DNA from: Cutibacterium acnes
GTDB taxonomy: Bacteria; Actinomycetota; Actinomycetes; Propionibacteriales; Propionibacteriaceae
DNA: 64,000 nt
Reading direction: 5' to 3'
Assembly (NCBI RefSeq): GCF_003030305.1
Contig: NZ_CP023676.1
Coordinates: 1,860,001-1,924,000, forward strand
The notes under the pieces are model-generated. The model was not told where the DNA came from and ran no database searches. It was given only the letters and a program-made list of their open reading frames with translations. Position 1 is the first letter of the stretch, and each line of letters starts with the position of its first letter. This document shows positions 40,994-50,052 of this stretch, in pieces. Made by a program: the position numbers and the translations under genes.

Positions 40994-41886
40994 CAGTTGT
41001 TGTCTCCGGTCTGGTCGGGAGAAATGGTGTCGAGGGGAAGTTCGGACAGCAGCGACAGGTCGACGTCTTGCCAGCGCGGGCCGAAGCCTTCCAAATAAAC
41101 TACACGGGTCTCGTCGGCAGGGTCCCCGCTGCGACGGATGTCGACGTCGAGGTGGGAGCCACCGAGATCCTCAGCTATGCCAGCTCCCCACTCAATGAGA
41201 ATAACCGCCTGGTCCATAGTCTCGTCAAGGTCAAGGTCAATGAGCTCGGCGGCCGAGCCGAGACGGTAAGCGTCAACGTGGACTAACCCGGGCCGCCCCT
41301 CAGATCCGGCGTGGCGGCGCGCCAGCACGAAGGTCGGGGAGATAACGGGCCCATCGACGCCGAGCCCCCTACCTATCCCCTGCGCCAAGGTGGTCTTACC
41401 GGCACCGAGATCTCCGGAGGCCAGCACAATGTCTCCGGCACGCAACTGCGCCGCCAGCGCTGCTCCGAAGGCATGCATAGCCTCAGCGGTGGGAACGACG
41501 ACCCGGGTGGGTAGTACACGAACCCAGCCACTGTTGTAGTGATAGGCCGGGCCGGGGGAAGCCTTGAGGCCCGAGACGACAAGGACGCGCGACTCCAGCT
41601 CCGTAGCGATCTGTTCAGCCCCACCGATGAGGGCTGCAACGACGTCGGCATCGTCAGGGGTAGTCAGGGCCAGATCGGTAACGTCGGCGTGGCCACCGTC
41701 ATCCACCAGGTGAGCTAGACCGACAATCTGGGAACCGACGCGGGCAACAATGCCGAGACCCTGCGTCAGCCACGTCGAAACAGTCTGTGCCTCGAGATCA
41801 AGGGCGCGCGCAAGAGCCGCGGCGTCCTGCGGAACTGCGACGGCAAGTTCCGGGATCGCCTCTTGCGGGCTGGTCTGTTTATCCAC
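40993..41886 (-). CDS. tsaE: TsaE ATPase fused to an N-terminal GNAT-like domain
   Basis: TsaE provides the ATPase of the t6A complex. The C-terminal half (residues about 130-285) is a normal TsaE, with Walker A GDLGAGKTT at 158-166, the conserved SPTFVL stretch and a WGAG motif. The first 125 residues are not part of TsaE. They resemble a short GNAT domain (IVARVGSQIVGLAHLVDD and VVSGLKASPGPAYHYNSGW), though the acetyl-CoA loop is not obvious. This makes a 297-aa fusion, about twice the usual length. Confidence 0.9.
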   Translation of the reverse strand: MDKQTSPQEAIPELAVAVPQDAAALARALDLEAQTVSTWLTQGLGIVARVGSQIVGLAHLVDDGGHADVTDLALTTPDDADVVAALIGGAEQIATELESRVLVVSGLKASPGPAYHYNSGWVRVLPTRVVVPTAEAMHAFGAALAAQLRAGDIVLASGDLGAGKTTLAQGIGRGLGVDGPVISPTFVLARRHAGSEGRPGLVHVDAYRLGSAAELIDLDLDETMDQAVILIEWGAGIAEDLGGSHLDVDIRRSGDPADETRVVYLEGFGPRWQDVDLSLLSELPLDTISPDQTGDNN

Positions 41887-42064
41887 GAGAACCCAGGATA
41901 GTCGTCGAACCTCACCTCAGCCTCGCCGTCCCAAGTCCTCCGGCAGGCAGCGGGACAGGTGATCCAGCCCAAGCCTTCTCACGAGCCAGACCCGTGGTGT
42001 AGCGTCCGCGACTATGCCACCAGCGACGCCACGCTGGCTAACAAAAGCTGTGGGAGGTAACGAT

Positions 42065-42778
42065 ATGGCGTCAACGCCGCGACGGAGATGGGCATGGGTG
42101 CTGCTGTTGGTCATCGCATCGTTGGTGATCGTCGGGGTGTACCGCAAGGCTGTTCCACAAGAAGGATCGACGGCCTATGGCCAGGCCGCAGAAGCTCTCG
42201 GTGACCTCCCTGTCAAGGGACGTGCGCCGATGACCGGCTATTCGCTGGACCAGTTCGGGCCAGCGTGGAGCGACAACTCTGACCCCGCCCTCACCCATCC
42301 CTGGGGCCATAACGGCTGCGGTACCCGCGACGACGCCTTGGCTCGCGACCTCGTCGGGGCGAAGCTGAAATCCGGCAGCCGATGTCGAATAGTCTCCGGC
42401 GAGTTACACGACCCCTACACGGGACGGACGATACAGTGGAGGCGCGGTCGCAACACTTCAGCTGTGGTACAGATCGACCATGTTGTCGCGCTCGGAAACG
42501 CCTGGGTCACAGGGGCTCAGCAGCTGCCCATGGACCGGCGTCAGGCATTAGCGAACGACCCCCTCAATCTGCTAGCCGTCGAAGGACAGGCCAACCAGAA
42601 CAAGGGGGCCGGGGACGCGGCGACATGGCTGCCGCCACACAAGTCATATCGCTGTGACTACGTGTCTCGCCAAATCGCTGTCAAGCGGAAATACCATCTC
42701 TGGGTCACCTCAGCGGAACGCAACGCGATGATTCGGGTGCTCTCGACGTGCCCGAACCATGCGCTGCCCGCCCGGTAA
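42065..42778 (+). CDS. HNH-family nuclease of the DUF1524 type, membrane-anchored or secreted
   Basis: A 237-residue protein with a hydrophobic segment at about residues 9-27 after a charged start. The Arg/Pro start and long helix suggest an uncleaved anchor or a signal peptide. The DUF1524/HNH core has the IDHVVALGNAW motif and NDPLNLLAVEGQANQNKG, carrying the His-Asn-His pattern. Four cysteines suit an extracellular location. GGGAGGT lies just before the chosen ATG; the upstream start at 42014 is less good. Likely role: extracellular DNA degradation, unproven. It converges on the helicase gene, with nine bases between stops. Confidence 0.8.
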   Translation: MASTPRRRWAWVLLLVIASLVIVGVYRKAVPQEGSTAYGQAAEALGDLPVKGRAPMTGYSLDQFGPAWSDNSDPALTHPWGHNGCGTRDDALARDLVGAKLKSGSRCRIVSGELHDPYTGRTIQWRRGRNTSAVVQIDHVVALGNAWVTGAQQLPMDRRQALANDPLNLLAVEGQANQNKGAGDAATWLPPHKSYRCDYVSRQIAVKRKYHLWVTSAERNAMIRVLSTCPNHALPAR

Positions 42779-42787
42779 GTGGTCGAC

Positions 42788-44890
42788 TCACCAGGTGTCG
42801 TTTCCGGAACGGCCGTATTTAGCCTCAATGTCGCGACGATCGCGGCCACGGAAATTGTGTCCGCGCGAGTCATGCCCACGATCATGGTGATCACGGGAGT
42901 CGTGACCGCGATGACGGCCCCCGTCGAATCCACGTCCACCGCGGTTGCGTCCGCCCTTGCCACGACGAGGCTTTCCGTCACGAGCCTTCTTGCCGCGCTG
43001 CTGCTTGGGAGCGACGAGAGCCTCGTAATCCTTCTCGTCAATAGGAGCGCCCAGGGCCGGGCTGCAACCGGCCACCTCGGCAACGTGGTCGTCGCCACGC
43101 GTGACCTGGGCCTCTACCGGCTTCACCCCGGCTTGACGGTACAAACGAGCCATTGTGCGACGCTGATGCGGCAGGACAAGAGAGACGACGGCCCCGTCGT
43201 GTCCGGCGCGAGCGGTACGGCCGGAGCGGTGCAGGTAGTCCTTGAAGTTCATCGGCGGATCGACTTGCAACACCAGAGTGACGTCATCGACGTCAATTCC
43301 TCGGGCCGCGACGTCAGTGGCAACCAAGACCGGCAGGGAACCGTCCTTGAATGCCGCCAACACGCGGGCACGGGCACCCTGGGTCAGGCCGCCGTGCAGA
43401 GCACCAGCCATGACGCCGGCCTCACGCAGTTGCTCGGCCATCCGGGAGGCACCTCGCTGGGTTCGAGCAAAGACGATGGTGTGGCCGCTACGGTTAGCGA
43501 TCTCGCACATCAGCCCGACCTTCTCGTGAGGCTTGATCTGGAAAGCGTGATGGGTCATCGTCGCGACCGATCCCTTGTCGGGGTCGACCTCGTGGATAAC
43601 CGGCTCGTGCATGTACCGCCTAACCAACTTGTTAACGGCACCGTCGAGGGTGGCAGAGAACAGCAGGCGCTGCCCGTCAGCGGGAATGGCATCGAGGATC
43701 GAGCCAACGGCCTCCATGAATCCCAGTTCAGCCATGTGATCGGCTTCGTCGAGGACAGTCACGGCGACACCGGAAAGGTCGGCGTCACCAGTCTCCAAGA
43801 GGTCGACCAGACGCCCCGGGGTGGCGACAACAAGGTCGACTCCCCTCTTAAAAGCCTTGGTCTGCGGGCCGTAGCTCATACCACCCGCGATGAGGATGGT
43901 CGATAGCCCCATTGAGGACGCCAGCGAGGACAGCACGTCGGCAATCTGCATGGCCAGCTCACGAGTGGGAGAAAGGATGAGAGCTCGAGGCCGGTTATCC
44001 TCACGCGGGGTGGCCGACAGGCGCGACAGCAGCGGGACACCAAAGGCCAACGTCTTACCCGAACCCGTTGAGGCGCGGCCCAACACGTCACGCCCAGCGA
44101 TGGCGTCGGGGATGGCGGCGATCTGGATGCGGAAGGGATCGGTAATGCCAGTCTTGGCCAAAGCAGCAACGATCTCGTCGGGCACGCCAAGGGCCGAGAA
44201 ACCGCCCTCGTGATCAATACCGGTGACGTCGAGATCGGTCAGCTCAGTGGCCTCCCAATCCATATTGTCGTCGTCGTGGTCGTCACGGGACCAGTCGTCG
44301 CGGCGGTGATCCGAGCGGTCTGGCCAGCGGTCATCACGGCGATCATCGCGCCAGCTGTGACGGTCCTCACGCCAGTTTCGGGAGTCCCGGCGGTCGAAGT
44401 CACGGCCGCCATTACGGCGATCCCAGTGGTCATCGCGGTCGCGCCGCTGTCCACGACGGTCCTCGCGCCAATCGTCACGGTCCCATGACGATCCGCGGCG
44501 GTCGTCACGCTTCCAATCACGATTAGCGTGGTGGCCCGGTCGACGCGATTTGTGGGAGCGGAACTCGCCGTCATCGGGCCACCTGCGGTCGTCGCGACGA
44601 TCCCAGTCACGGCGGTCGTAACGACGGTCCTGACGGCCATCAGACCACTCATGGTTGCGTCGATCCTGGGAAAAACGGCGGTCTCTGCTACCGCCAGCGT
44701 CATCGCGACGCACGTCTTCCCGGGGAGTCCATGCCTCGAAGTTACGACCCCGGGAATCGGTGTGCCCGTTGCGGACACCTCCCCTAGTACGTGGCTTGTG
44801 CCCGCGGGCAGCTCGCTCAGCTGCGGTCCAGCGGCGCTTCGGGCTGCCGTCAGCCTTGAAAGATTTGGGATTGCGTTTTTTGTTGCTCAA
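42788..44890 (-). CDS. DEAD-box RNA helicase with long Arg/Asp-rich N-terminal region
   Basis: RNA helicase of the DEAD family. The helicase core runs from the Q motif (about 230-260) through Walker A ASTGSGKT (273-280), VLDEADHMAELG, the SAT motif in LFSATL and the C-terminal RecA lobe with ARGIDVDDV and HRSGRTARAG. The protein is 700 aa. Before the core lies a stretch of about 150 residues (56-208) made almost only of Arg, Asp, Trp, Gly and His. The end (about 640-695) is Gly/Arg-rich. Such regions usually bind RNA or drive condensates. It likely acts in ribosome assembly or RNA decay. Confidence 0.92.
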   Translation of the reverse strand: MSNKKRNPKSFKADGSPKRRWTAAERAARGHKPRTRGGVRNGHTDSRGRNFEAWTPREDVRRDDAGGSRDRRFSQDRRNHEWSDGRQDRRYDRRDWDRRDDRRWPDDGEFRSHKSRRPGHHANRDWKRDDRRGSSWDRDDWREDRRGQRRDRDDHWDRRNGGRDFDRRDSRNWREDRHSWRDDRRDDRWPDRSDHRRDDWSRDDHDDDNMDWEATELTDLDVTGIDHEGGFSALGVPDEIVAALAKTGITDPFRIQIAAIPDAIAGRDVLGRASTGSGKTLAFGVPLLSRLSATPREDNRPRALILSPTRELAMQIADVLSSLASSMGLSTILIAGGMSYGPQTKAFKRGVDLVVATPGRLVDLLETGDADLSGVAVTVLDEADHMAELGFMEAVGSILDAIPADGQRLLFSATLDGAVNKLVRRYMHEPVIHEVDPDKGSVATMTHHAFQIKPHEKVGLMCEIANRSGHTIVFARTQRGASRMAEQLREAGVMAGALHGGLTQGARARVLAAFKDGSLPVLVATDVAARGIDVDDVTLVLQVDPPMNFKDYLHRSGRTARAGHDGAVVSLVLPHQRRTMARLYRQAGVKPVEAQVTRGDDHVAEVAGCSPALGAPIDEKDYEALVAPKQQRGKKARDGKPRRGKGGRNRGGRGFDGGRHRGHDSRDHHDRGHDSRGHNFRGRDRRDIEAKYGRSGNDTW

Positions 44891-45241
44891 TGGGGTGTTC
44901 CCTCATGGTCAGCGGACTCCTCGGCCAGGGGCGACCGGCATCACTGCACACAAACGGCGCAGTGCCACTAACGGGGGTCGCGGAATCTGACCGCAGCACG
45001 CCGAACCCAAAGCGGGTCTCGGTGATGGAATCCTGGATGGCTGTCTGTCTCGATGGCTGGGCGAAATAGCTGCCGTGCAGGTGAATGCAATAGAACCGGA
45101 GCCGGTAACCCCGCCACGCCCTCAAGGCGCATCGAGCAACTGAAACGCATCATAGGCTCGAACGAATCGGGCCGTCGCCAACGTCAGCACTCTACCCAAA
45201 AAGGTCGTATCGACGAAATCGACCGCATTCCTCAACGAACG
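44891..45241. other. Intergenic region upstream of the DEAD-box helicase gene
   Basis: About 350 bases with no ORF, RNA gene or recognisable repeat that I can support. It must contain the helicase promoter and leader (minus strand), plus the downstream end of the FtsX-type permease gene's transcript. Long leaders are common for cold-inducible helicases, but no diagnostic structure is visible by eye. Confidence 0.6.
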
Positions 45242-47581
45242 TCAGTCGCTGATGGTCGTGTTCCACGAGTAGGGCCGGTGGATCGTGGCACCGAGGGTGG
45301 AACCAACCATGACCGATCCCACGAGCGCAGCCACAACCCACCATCCGCTGTGAACCAGATCCATCGTGCCGGACATGATTCGACTGGTAGCCAGCAAGGC
45401 GAGCAGCGATCCTATCGTGCCAGCGATGACCGCGACGACACACGTCATGGCGACCTCGAAGAAGATCACACCGTCCACCCAGCGCGGTGTCAGTCCGAGG
45501 CGTCGCAGGTGCGCAGTGAGTCGCCTCTGCGCCAAACGCTCGTCTCGGGCCAGGGAGCCAGCCATGATGACCGTCATCATGGTGAACAGCCCGGTAGCGA
45601 CGAGGGTCGCCGCGGGTAAGGGAACCTTGGGCGCCATTCGTGGGGCCATGACATAAGACGGGTCAATGTGGTGCGTCGTAGCCCAGTGGTAGGCGGTGTC
45701 CTCCTGATTTGGGCTCAGGCCGACATATAAGAATCCCCTGCTCACCGACGAGTCACTGGACTTAGCTGGTGGGGTATACCCATGCCCGATGACCTTAATC
45801 TGGCCAAGCCAGCCAAGATCTCTGGGCACAGTGATTTCGGTGCTGGAGGCCTGCTCATCGGTAGTGACCCGCAAACTTCCGGCCGTTTGCAACTGACGAC
45901 GCTGCCTATCAGTCAGGGGAAAAATACTGGCGACGTCGTCGACGTTGTGAAAGGCCCACCACGCCACAGAATTGCCAGCGCGGTCGTCGCTAGAACCGTA
46001 TGTCATCGGCACTTTACGGGCACCGTGCAAGTCGTCGTCGAACTGCTTGACGAGATTGCCGGGCAGGGAAGGGGAGAACCCCGGCTCTGCCAGAAAGTAG
46101 GCCATACCGTGCGGGATACCCGTGGAACTAGTGGCATTCATCTGTGCGAACAGTGAGGCGACAATAAGCAGACCTGTCGCAGTAGCGGCAACAAGCCCTG
46201 CCGTGAGCCCTGCGAACAGTCCGTGCCATGAACCCCGAGAGCGAAGGGCACGAGACGCGGCGAGCCTGCGGCCCGGTGAAACGTCGCGTCCTGAGACCAA
46301 AGCTAGTAACCACGGTGTCACCAGTCCTGCCGCCAACGACGAGAGCGCGGAAACGATGGCCACCGAAATCAGCGAGACTTTCGCTGCCACTGAAGCCCAT
46401 ACCAAGAGGGCGCAGGCCACGATAGCGCCACTCCATGCCAACAGACGAGCCATTTTCACATTGATGCGTTTGCCATGAACCTTGCGTTCCCGCTGACTGC
46501 TCGGGGTAACCATGACGACGGCGGTCACGATGGCGGCACCCAGGCAGGTGACAGCGCTCATAGTGGGTGATGAGACAGGTGACAGCGGGTTATCGGAGAA
46601 ACGGGCCAATAATGGCCGAATAGCTATGACGAGCAGCTCACCAGTAACAAGGCTTGCTGCCGCAGTAGCCATGCTCATGAACAATGTGACGACTCGCAGC
46701 GACAGAGCTAGTTTGCGACGCGGCACGCCCATGGCAGTAAGAGGTGCGATGATTCGGCGCGCCGACGTTGTGGCGGCCGCAGCAGCCAAACCCGCCCCCA
46801 AGCCGGCGACGAGAAACCAAGCCAGATACTGCTCGACGATTTTCTTTCCAGATAGCGGTGCAAATTCCTTGGAGAGGAGTTGCTCCCTCGTTGTACATGC
46901 ATCAGAATCGAGAGGATCGGAGCCCAAATCGTCATTAACCTTGCTGCACGTTCCAGCTGAATCAGACGAGGTAAAGAAAATAAGATAGTTTCCACTCAAC
47001 CCAGATATTTTAGCCTGTTTTTGAGTCAGAGGCCACGCCTGCCATGTTCCAGAGCGAGCCAGAATTTCACGAGAAGACTTATCGAACGTTGCCCCAACTG
47101 TTCCGACGATAGTGAGATCGTAGTTCCCAGGCTCCAGGACGAGCTTATTCTTGCCACCGATCCCTTGCCTCAGGGATGGAGTAACAACAATTTCAGAGGG
47201 TTTTGTAGGCCATTTTCCAGAGATTAAAGCGTATCTTCCCTTAGTATTGATTCCCGGCATGCTGGATTCCTGATAGAGAACCTCCTCAGGCAATCCCTTC
47301 ACGGAAACTTGAGTTTCGAGATATGGATTGATTTGGCGGACTTTCCATCGATTAATAGGCACGGTAGGAGATGACGACCCAGCAAGAACTGAAAATCCTG
47401 GACTTACCAAGCCATCGGCTGCCCCGAGCGTCGATGTCACCGATTGTTCCGGACTCAGGTTGATGGAACGATTCACCCCGAGGCTGACGGTCATGATAAG
47501 TAAAGCAACAGCCATAGGAACCATGCGCAACCAGCTTTTCCGGGAGCGCAACATCAAGGCAGCCAGATTCCACACCCACAT
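45242..47581 (-). CDS. FtsX/MacB-type ABC transporter permease
   Basis: A large (779 aa) membrane protein with about ten hydrophobic helices. The first follows residue 18. A big extracytoplasmic domain (about 40-245) comes next, then a cluster of helices forming one FtsX unit, and a second unit whose last three helices lie in the final 120 residues. Such permeases use ATP on the inside to act on or move peptides and lipoproteins outside. The ATG overlaps the ATPase stop by one base. No family match with a named substrate is evident. Confidence 0.88.
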   Translation of the reverse strand: MWVWNLAALMLRSRKSWLRMVPMAVALLIMTVSLGVNRSINLSPEQSVTSTLGAADGLVSPGFSVLAGSSSPTVPINRWKVRQINPYLETQVSVKGLPEEVLYQESSMPGINTKGRYALISGKWPTKPSEIVVTPSLRQGIGGKNKLVLEPGNYDLTIVGTVGATFDKSSREILARSGTWQAWPLTQKQAKISGLSGNYLIFFTSSDSAGTCSKVNDDLGSDPLDSDACTTREQLLSKEFAPLSGKKIVEQYLAWFLVAGLGAGLAAAAATTSARRIIAPLTAMGVPRRKLALSLRVVTLFMSMATAAASLVTGELLVIAIRPLLARFSDNPLSPVSSPTMSAVTCLGAAIVTAVVMVTPSSQRERKVHGKRINVKMARLLAWSGAIVACALLVWASVAAKVSLISVAIVSALSSLAAGLVTPWLLALVSGRDVSPGRRLAASRALRSRGSWHGLFAGLTAGLVAATATGLLIVASLFAQMNATSSTGIPHGMAYFLAEPGFSPSLPGNLVKQFDDDLHGARKVPMTYGSSDDRAGNSVAWWAFHNVDDVASIFPLTDRQRRQLQTAGSLRVTTDEQASSTEITVPRDLGWLGQIKVIGHGYTPPAKSSDSSVSRGFLYVGLSPNQEDTAYHWATTHHIDPSYVMAPRMAPKVPLPAATLVATGLFTMMTVIMAGSLARDERLAQRRLTAHLRRLGLTPRWVDGVIFFEVAMTCVVAVIAGTIGSLLALLATSRIMSGTMDLVHSGWWVVAALVGSVMVGSTLGATIHRPYSWNTTISD

Positions 47582-48276
47582 CAGCAGGAATCCTCCAAGT
47601 GACCATCGACCAATTCGCAGGATCGGTGCGCATATTCCTTGGCTGTAGGGTCATGAGAAGAGAGCACGACGGTGCGACCCTTCTCATCTTCAGCAAGTGC
47701 GCGCAGCAGTTCAAAGACCATCTGGGAATTGCGCCGATCGAGCTGGCCAGTAGGCTCATCGGCTAGCAGTATTGGACGGTCTCCAGCTATGGCGCGGGCT
47801 ATCCCGACCCGTTGGGCTTCACCACCGGATAGCTGTCGAGGATAGCGATCCTGGAGGTGGGCGATCCCAACCCGTTCGAGAGCCTCGATCGCCATAACGC
47901 GGGAACGAGAGCCGAATCCACGAACTCGAAGAATGAGTTCGACATTCTCCCGAACCGTGAAATCGACGATGAGGGAGTGCTCTTGGAAGATCATTCCGAT
48001 GCGATTAAGGCGAATATCGTCGCGCTCGGACGTCGACAGGGAATAAATGTCGCTACCTTCAACGAACACCGTTCCCGAGGTCGGCTTCAGTAAGCCTGAC
48101 ATGATGTTGAGCAATGTCGTCTTCCCTGATCCGCTCACCCCATGCAGCAGGGTCATTACCCCAGGCTGCATGGAGACGGTGACGTCATCCAGAACGAGAT
48201 TGCGATTGTGCGTGGTCGAGAAATTGTGAGATACCCCCGATGCGACGATTGATCCACCGCCAGCACTAACCTCCAT
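47581..48276 (-). CDS. ABC transporter ATP-binding protein, MacB/LolD-like
   Basis: Partner ATPase of the FtsX-type permease. The Walker A motif GVSGSGKT is at residues 46-53 of the 231-aa form. Signature LSGGEAQRVGIARA and Walker B ILLADEPTGQLD are intact, and the DEPTGQLD end is typical of the MacB/LolD group. I chose the ATG at 48276; a GTG at 48321 would add 15 residues and overlap the end of the small secreted-protein gene. No strong ribosome site marks either. Confidence 0.9.
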   Translation of the reverse strand: MEVSAGGGSIVASGVSHNFSTTHNRNLVLDDVTVSMQPGVMTLLHGVSGSGKTTLLNIMSGLLKPTSGTVFVEGSDIYSLSTSERDDIRLNRIGMIFQEHSLIVDFTVRENVELILRVRGFGSRSRVMAIEALERVGIAHLQDRYPRQLSGGEAQRVGIARAIAGDRPILLADEPTGQLDRRNSQMVFELLRALAEDEKGRTVVLSSHDPTAKEYAHRSCELVDGHLEDSC

Positions 48277-48314
48277 GACGATGGCGGTGGATCGATCCAA
48301 GGGAGACCGCCGAC

Positions 48315-48664
48315 TCAACACCCGCGCCCAAGAGCGAAGGATGATGCCTGATTGTCGTCATACCACCAGAAATAGGGGTCATCAGTCTTGGGGCTATAAT
48401 CCCAACAATGACCTCTTTGATGTGCATCGTACCAAAATGCAGCTGACCAGTTCGTGTGATTCTTCACCGAACTCAGTGTATCATTGTTACCCTTGCTAAT
48501 ATTCCAACTTCCAGTCGTTGTTCGATATCCGATACGCGCCTTGTAACCTGGCTCAGCGAATAGCTCAAGGCTACTTGAATGAGCCACAGAGGGCGCGACA
48601 GCAAAACTCCCCCTAACATGACAATGAGGACTCCTACGCTCACTAATTTGGGCAATCGAATCAT
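48315..48664 (-). pseudogene. Small secreted crystallin-like protein gene, frameshifted in a G tract
   Basis: The ATG at 48664 has GAGGAG just upstream and opens a good signal peptide (about 19 residues to MLGG). The frame then runs out of register at a run of five G (48609-48613 as C). One more G would join it to the second frame. The product would be 116 aa with an Ala-rich cleavage region and a domain starting near SLELFAEPGY and including NDTLSSVKN. The latter is reminiscent of the I36 inhibitor or beta/gamma-crystallin fold. It has two Cys and many Trp/Tyr. It ends next to an FtsX-type ABC transporter. It may be phase-variable, decayed, or a sequencing error. Confidence 0.6.
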
Positions 48665-48869
48665 GATGACTCCTCGTTGAGTAGGTTGTGGATATTCGCA
48701 ACCTGACAGACAGCTGCCGTTAAGATAACCTACGCATATCTGACGTGGCAAAGGACGACCAGGCTCACACAACGTCCCCGCGAACCGCAGGTGATCTCGT
48801 CACCCCGAGTTCACCACCCCGACACCGCGACCCCGCCAAGATGTCGCGTGTCCCGGTTACCATGAAGTT

Positions 48870-50009
48870 GTGCGTGTTGCGATCATCACGGAGTCATTCC
48901 TGCCCCAGGTCAACGGGGTGACGAACTCAGTACTGCGGGTTCTGGAGCACCTTAGCGCCCATGACCACGATGCCATCGTGCTCGCCCCCGGTGATGCCCA
49001 GACCCCACACGAGTACGCCGGATTCCCCGTCATTCCGTTAGCCTCCCTGCACTGGCCGGGTTACCAAGACGTCCGTGTCTCCACTAGCCCGCAGTGGACG
49101 ATGGAACGTTACCTATCGGAGTTCGAGCCTGACGTCGTGCATCTGGCCGGACCATTCATGATTGGGTATAAGGGCGCCATGGCGGCAGCCTCCCTCAGGA
49201 TACCTATAGTGGCGATCTATCAGACCGATATCCCCTCCTACGCGGGCCGCTACGGGCTGGGCAAGCTCGAGTTCTACGGCTGGTACCGCGTGCGTCAGAT
49301 TCACTCCCTCGCTGTGGCGACTTACGCACCCTCCACCTTCTCCCGCGACCAACTCGTCAGCCATGGCGTGCCCCGGGTAGACATCTGGGGACGTGGCGTC
49401 GACAAGGTGCGATTCCATCCGTCAAAGCGCTCCCAACAACTGCACGATGAATGGGCTCCCAACGGCGAGGTAGTCATCGGATACATGGGGCGTCTAGCTG
49501 CCGAGAAACGGGTCGCCGATATGACCAACCTCGCTGACATCCCCAACACCAAGCTCGTCATCGTCGGAGATGGCCCGGCTCGCGCCGAGGTGGAAAAGCA
49601 GCTTCCTCATGCTGTTTTCACCGGCGGTCTCGGCGGGGAGGACCTCCCCCGTGCCGTCGCCAGCATGGATGTGTTTTGCTCGACGGGCGAACTCGAGACC
49701 TTCTGCCAGGCTGTCCAGGAGGCCAAGGCCTGTGGCCTCCCAGTCATTAGCCCGCGCAAGGGCGGTCCCATCGACCTCATTGACCCGTCTCGCACGGGAT
49801 GGCTTTACGAGCCTGGCGATATGACCGACTTCCGCTCTCGCGTCGTCGATCTCGTCGGTGACGACTACAAGCGACACGCCATGGGCATAGCAGCACGAGC
49901 GTCGATCGAGAACCGCACCTGGGAGAACCTGTGCGCCGAACTCGTCGAGCACTACAAAGAAGCAATTCGGCTAGCTGGACGCTCAACGAGGATTCGTGCA
50001 GTCCTCTGA
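48870..50009 (+). CDS. Glycosyltransferase family 4, GDP-mannose-dependent MgtA-like
   Basis: A retaining GT-B glycosyltransferase of 379 aa. The N-terminal VAIITESFLPQVNGVTNSV is typical of GDP-mannose-dependent alpha-mannosyltransferases such as MgtA. The donor-site motif GRLAAEKRV and the E-x7-E pattern in GELETFCQAVQEAKACG are intact. It probably adds mannose or glucuronate-type caps to glycolipids in the envelope, possibly alongside the MptB-like enzyme elsewhere in the window. The start is GTG with TACCAT six bases upstream and no ribosome site, consistent with a leaderless message. Confidence 0.88.
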   Translation: MRVAIITESFLPQVNGVTNSVLRVLEHLSAHDHDAIVLAPGDAQTPHEYAGFPVIPLASLHWPGYQDVRVSTSPQWTMERYLSEFEPDVVHLAGPFMIGYKGAMAAASLRIPIVAIYQTDIPSYAGRYGLGKLEFYGWYRVRQIHSLAVATYAPSTFSRDQLVSHGVPRVDIWGRGVDKVRFHPSKRSQQLHDEWAPNGEVVIGYMGRLAAEKRVADMTNLADIPNTKLVIVGDGPARAEVEKQLPHAVFTGGLGGEDLPRAVASMDVFCSTGELETFCQAVQEAKACGLPVISPRKGGPIDLIDPSRTGWLYEPGDMTDFRSRVVDLVGDDYKRHAMGIAARASIENRTWENLCAELVEHYKEAIRLAGRSTRIRAVL

Positions 50010-50025
50010 CACCCCTTTTGGACGT

Positions 50026-50047
50026 CCCGGTCTGGTGCGAAACCGGG
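50026..50047. terminator. Weak hairpin between convergent MgtA-like and NAD(P)HX-repair genes
   Basis: CCCGGT (50026-50031) can pair with ACCGGG (50042-50047) around a 10-base loop, in the 43-base gap between the two convergent stop codons. Confidence 0.4.
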
Positions 50048-50052
50048 GCTCA

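Noticed and set aside
42779-43906. 375-codon plus-strand ORF opposite the DEAD-box helicase
   Set aside because: Antisense shadow; it begins directly at the end of the nuclease gene without a ribosome site and resembles no family.
48315-48664. Lactococcin-972-type bacteriocin gene
   Set aside because: Context (small secreted protein next to an ABC system) is similar, but the residues resemble the I36/crystallin pattern more than lactococcin 972. Not claimed as a bacteriocin.
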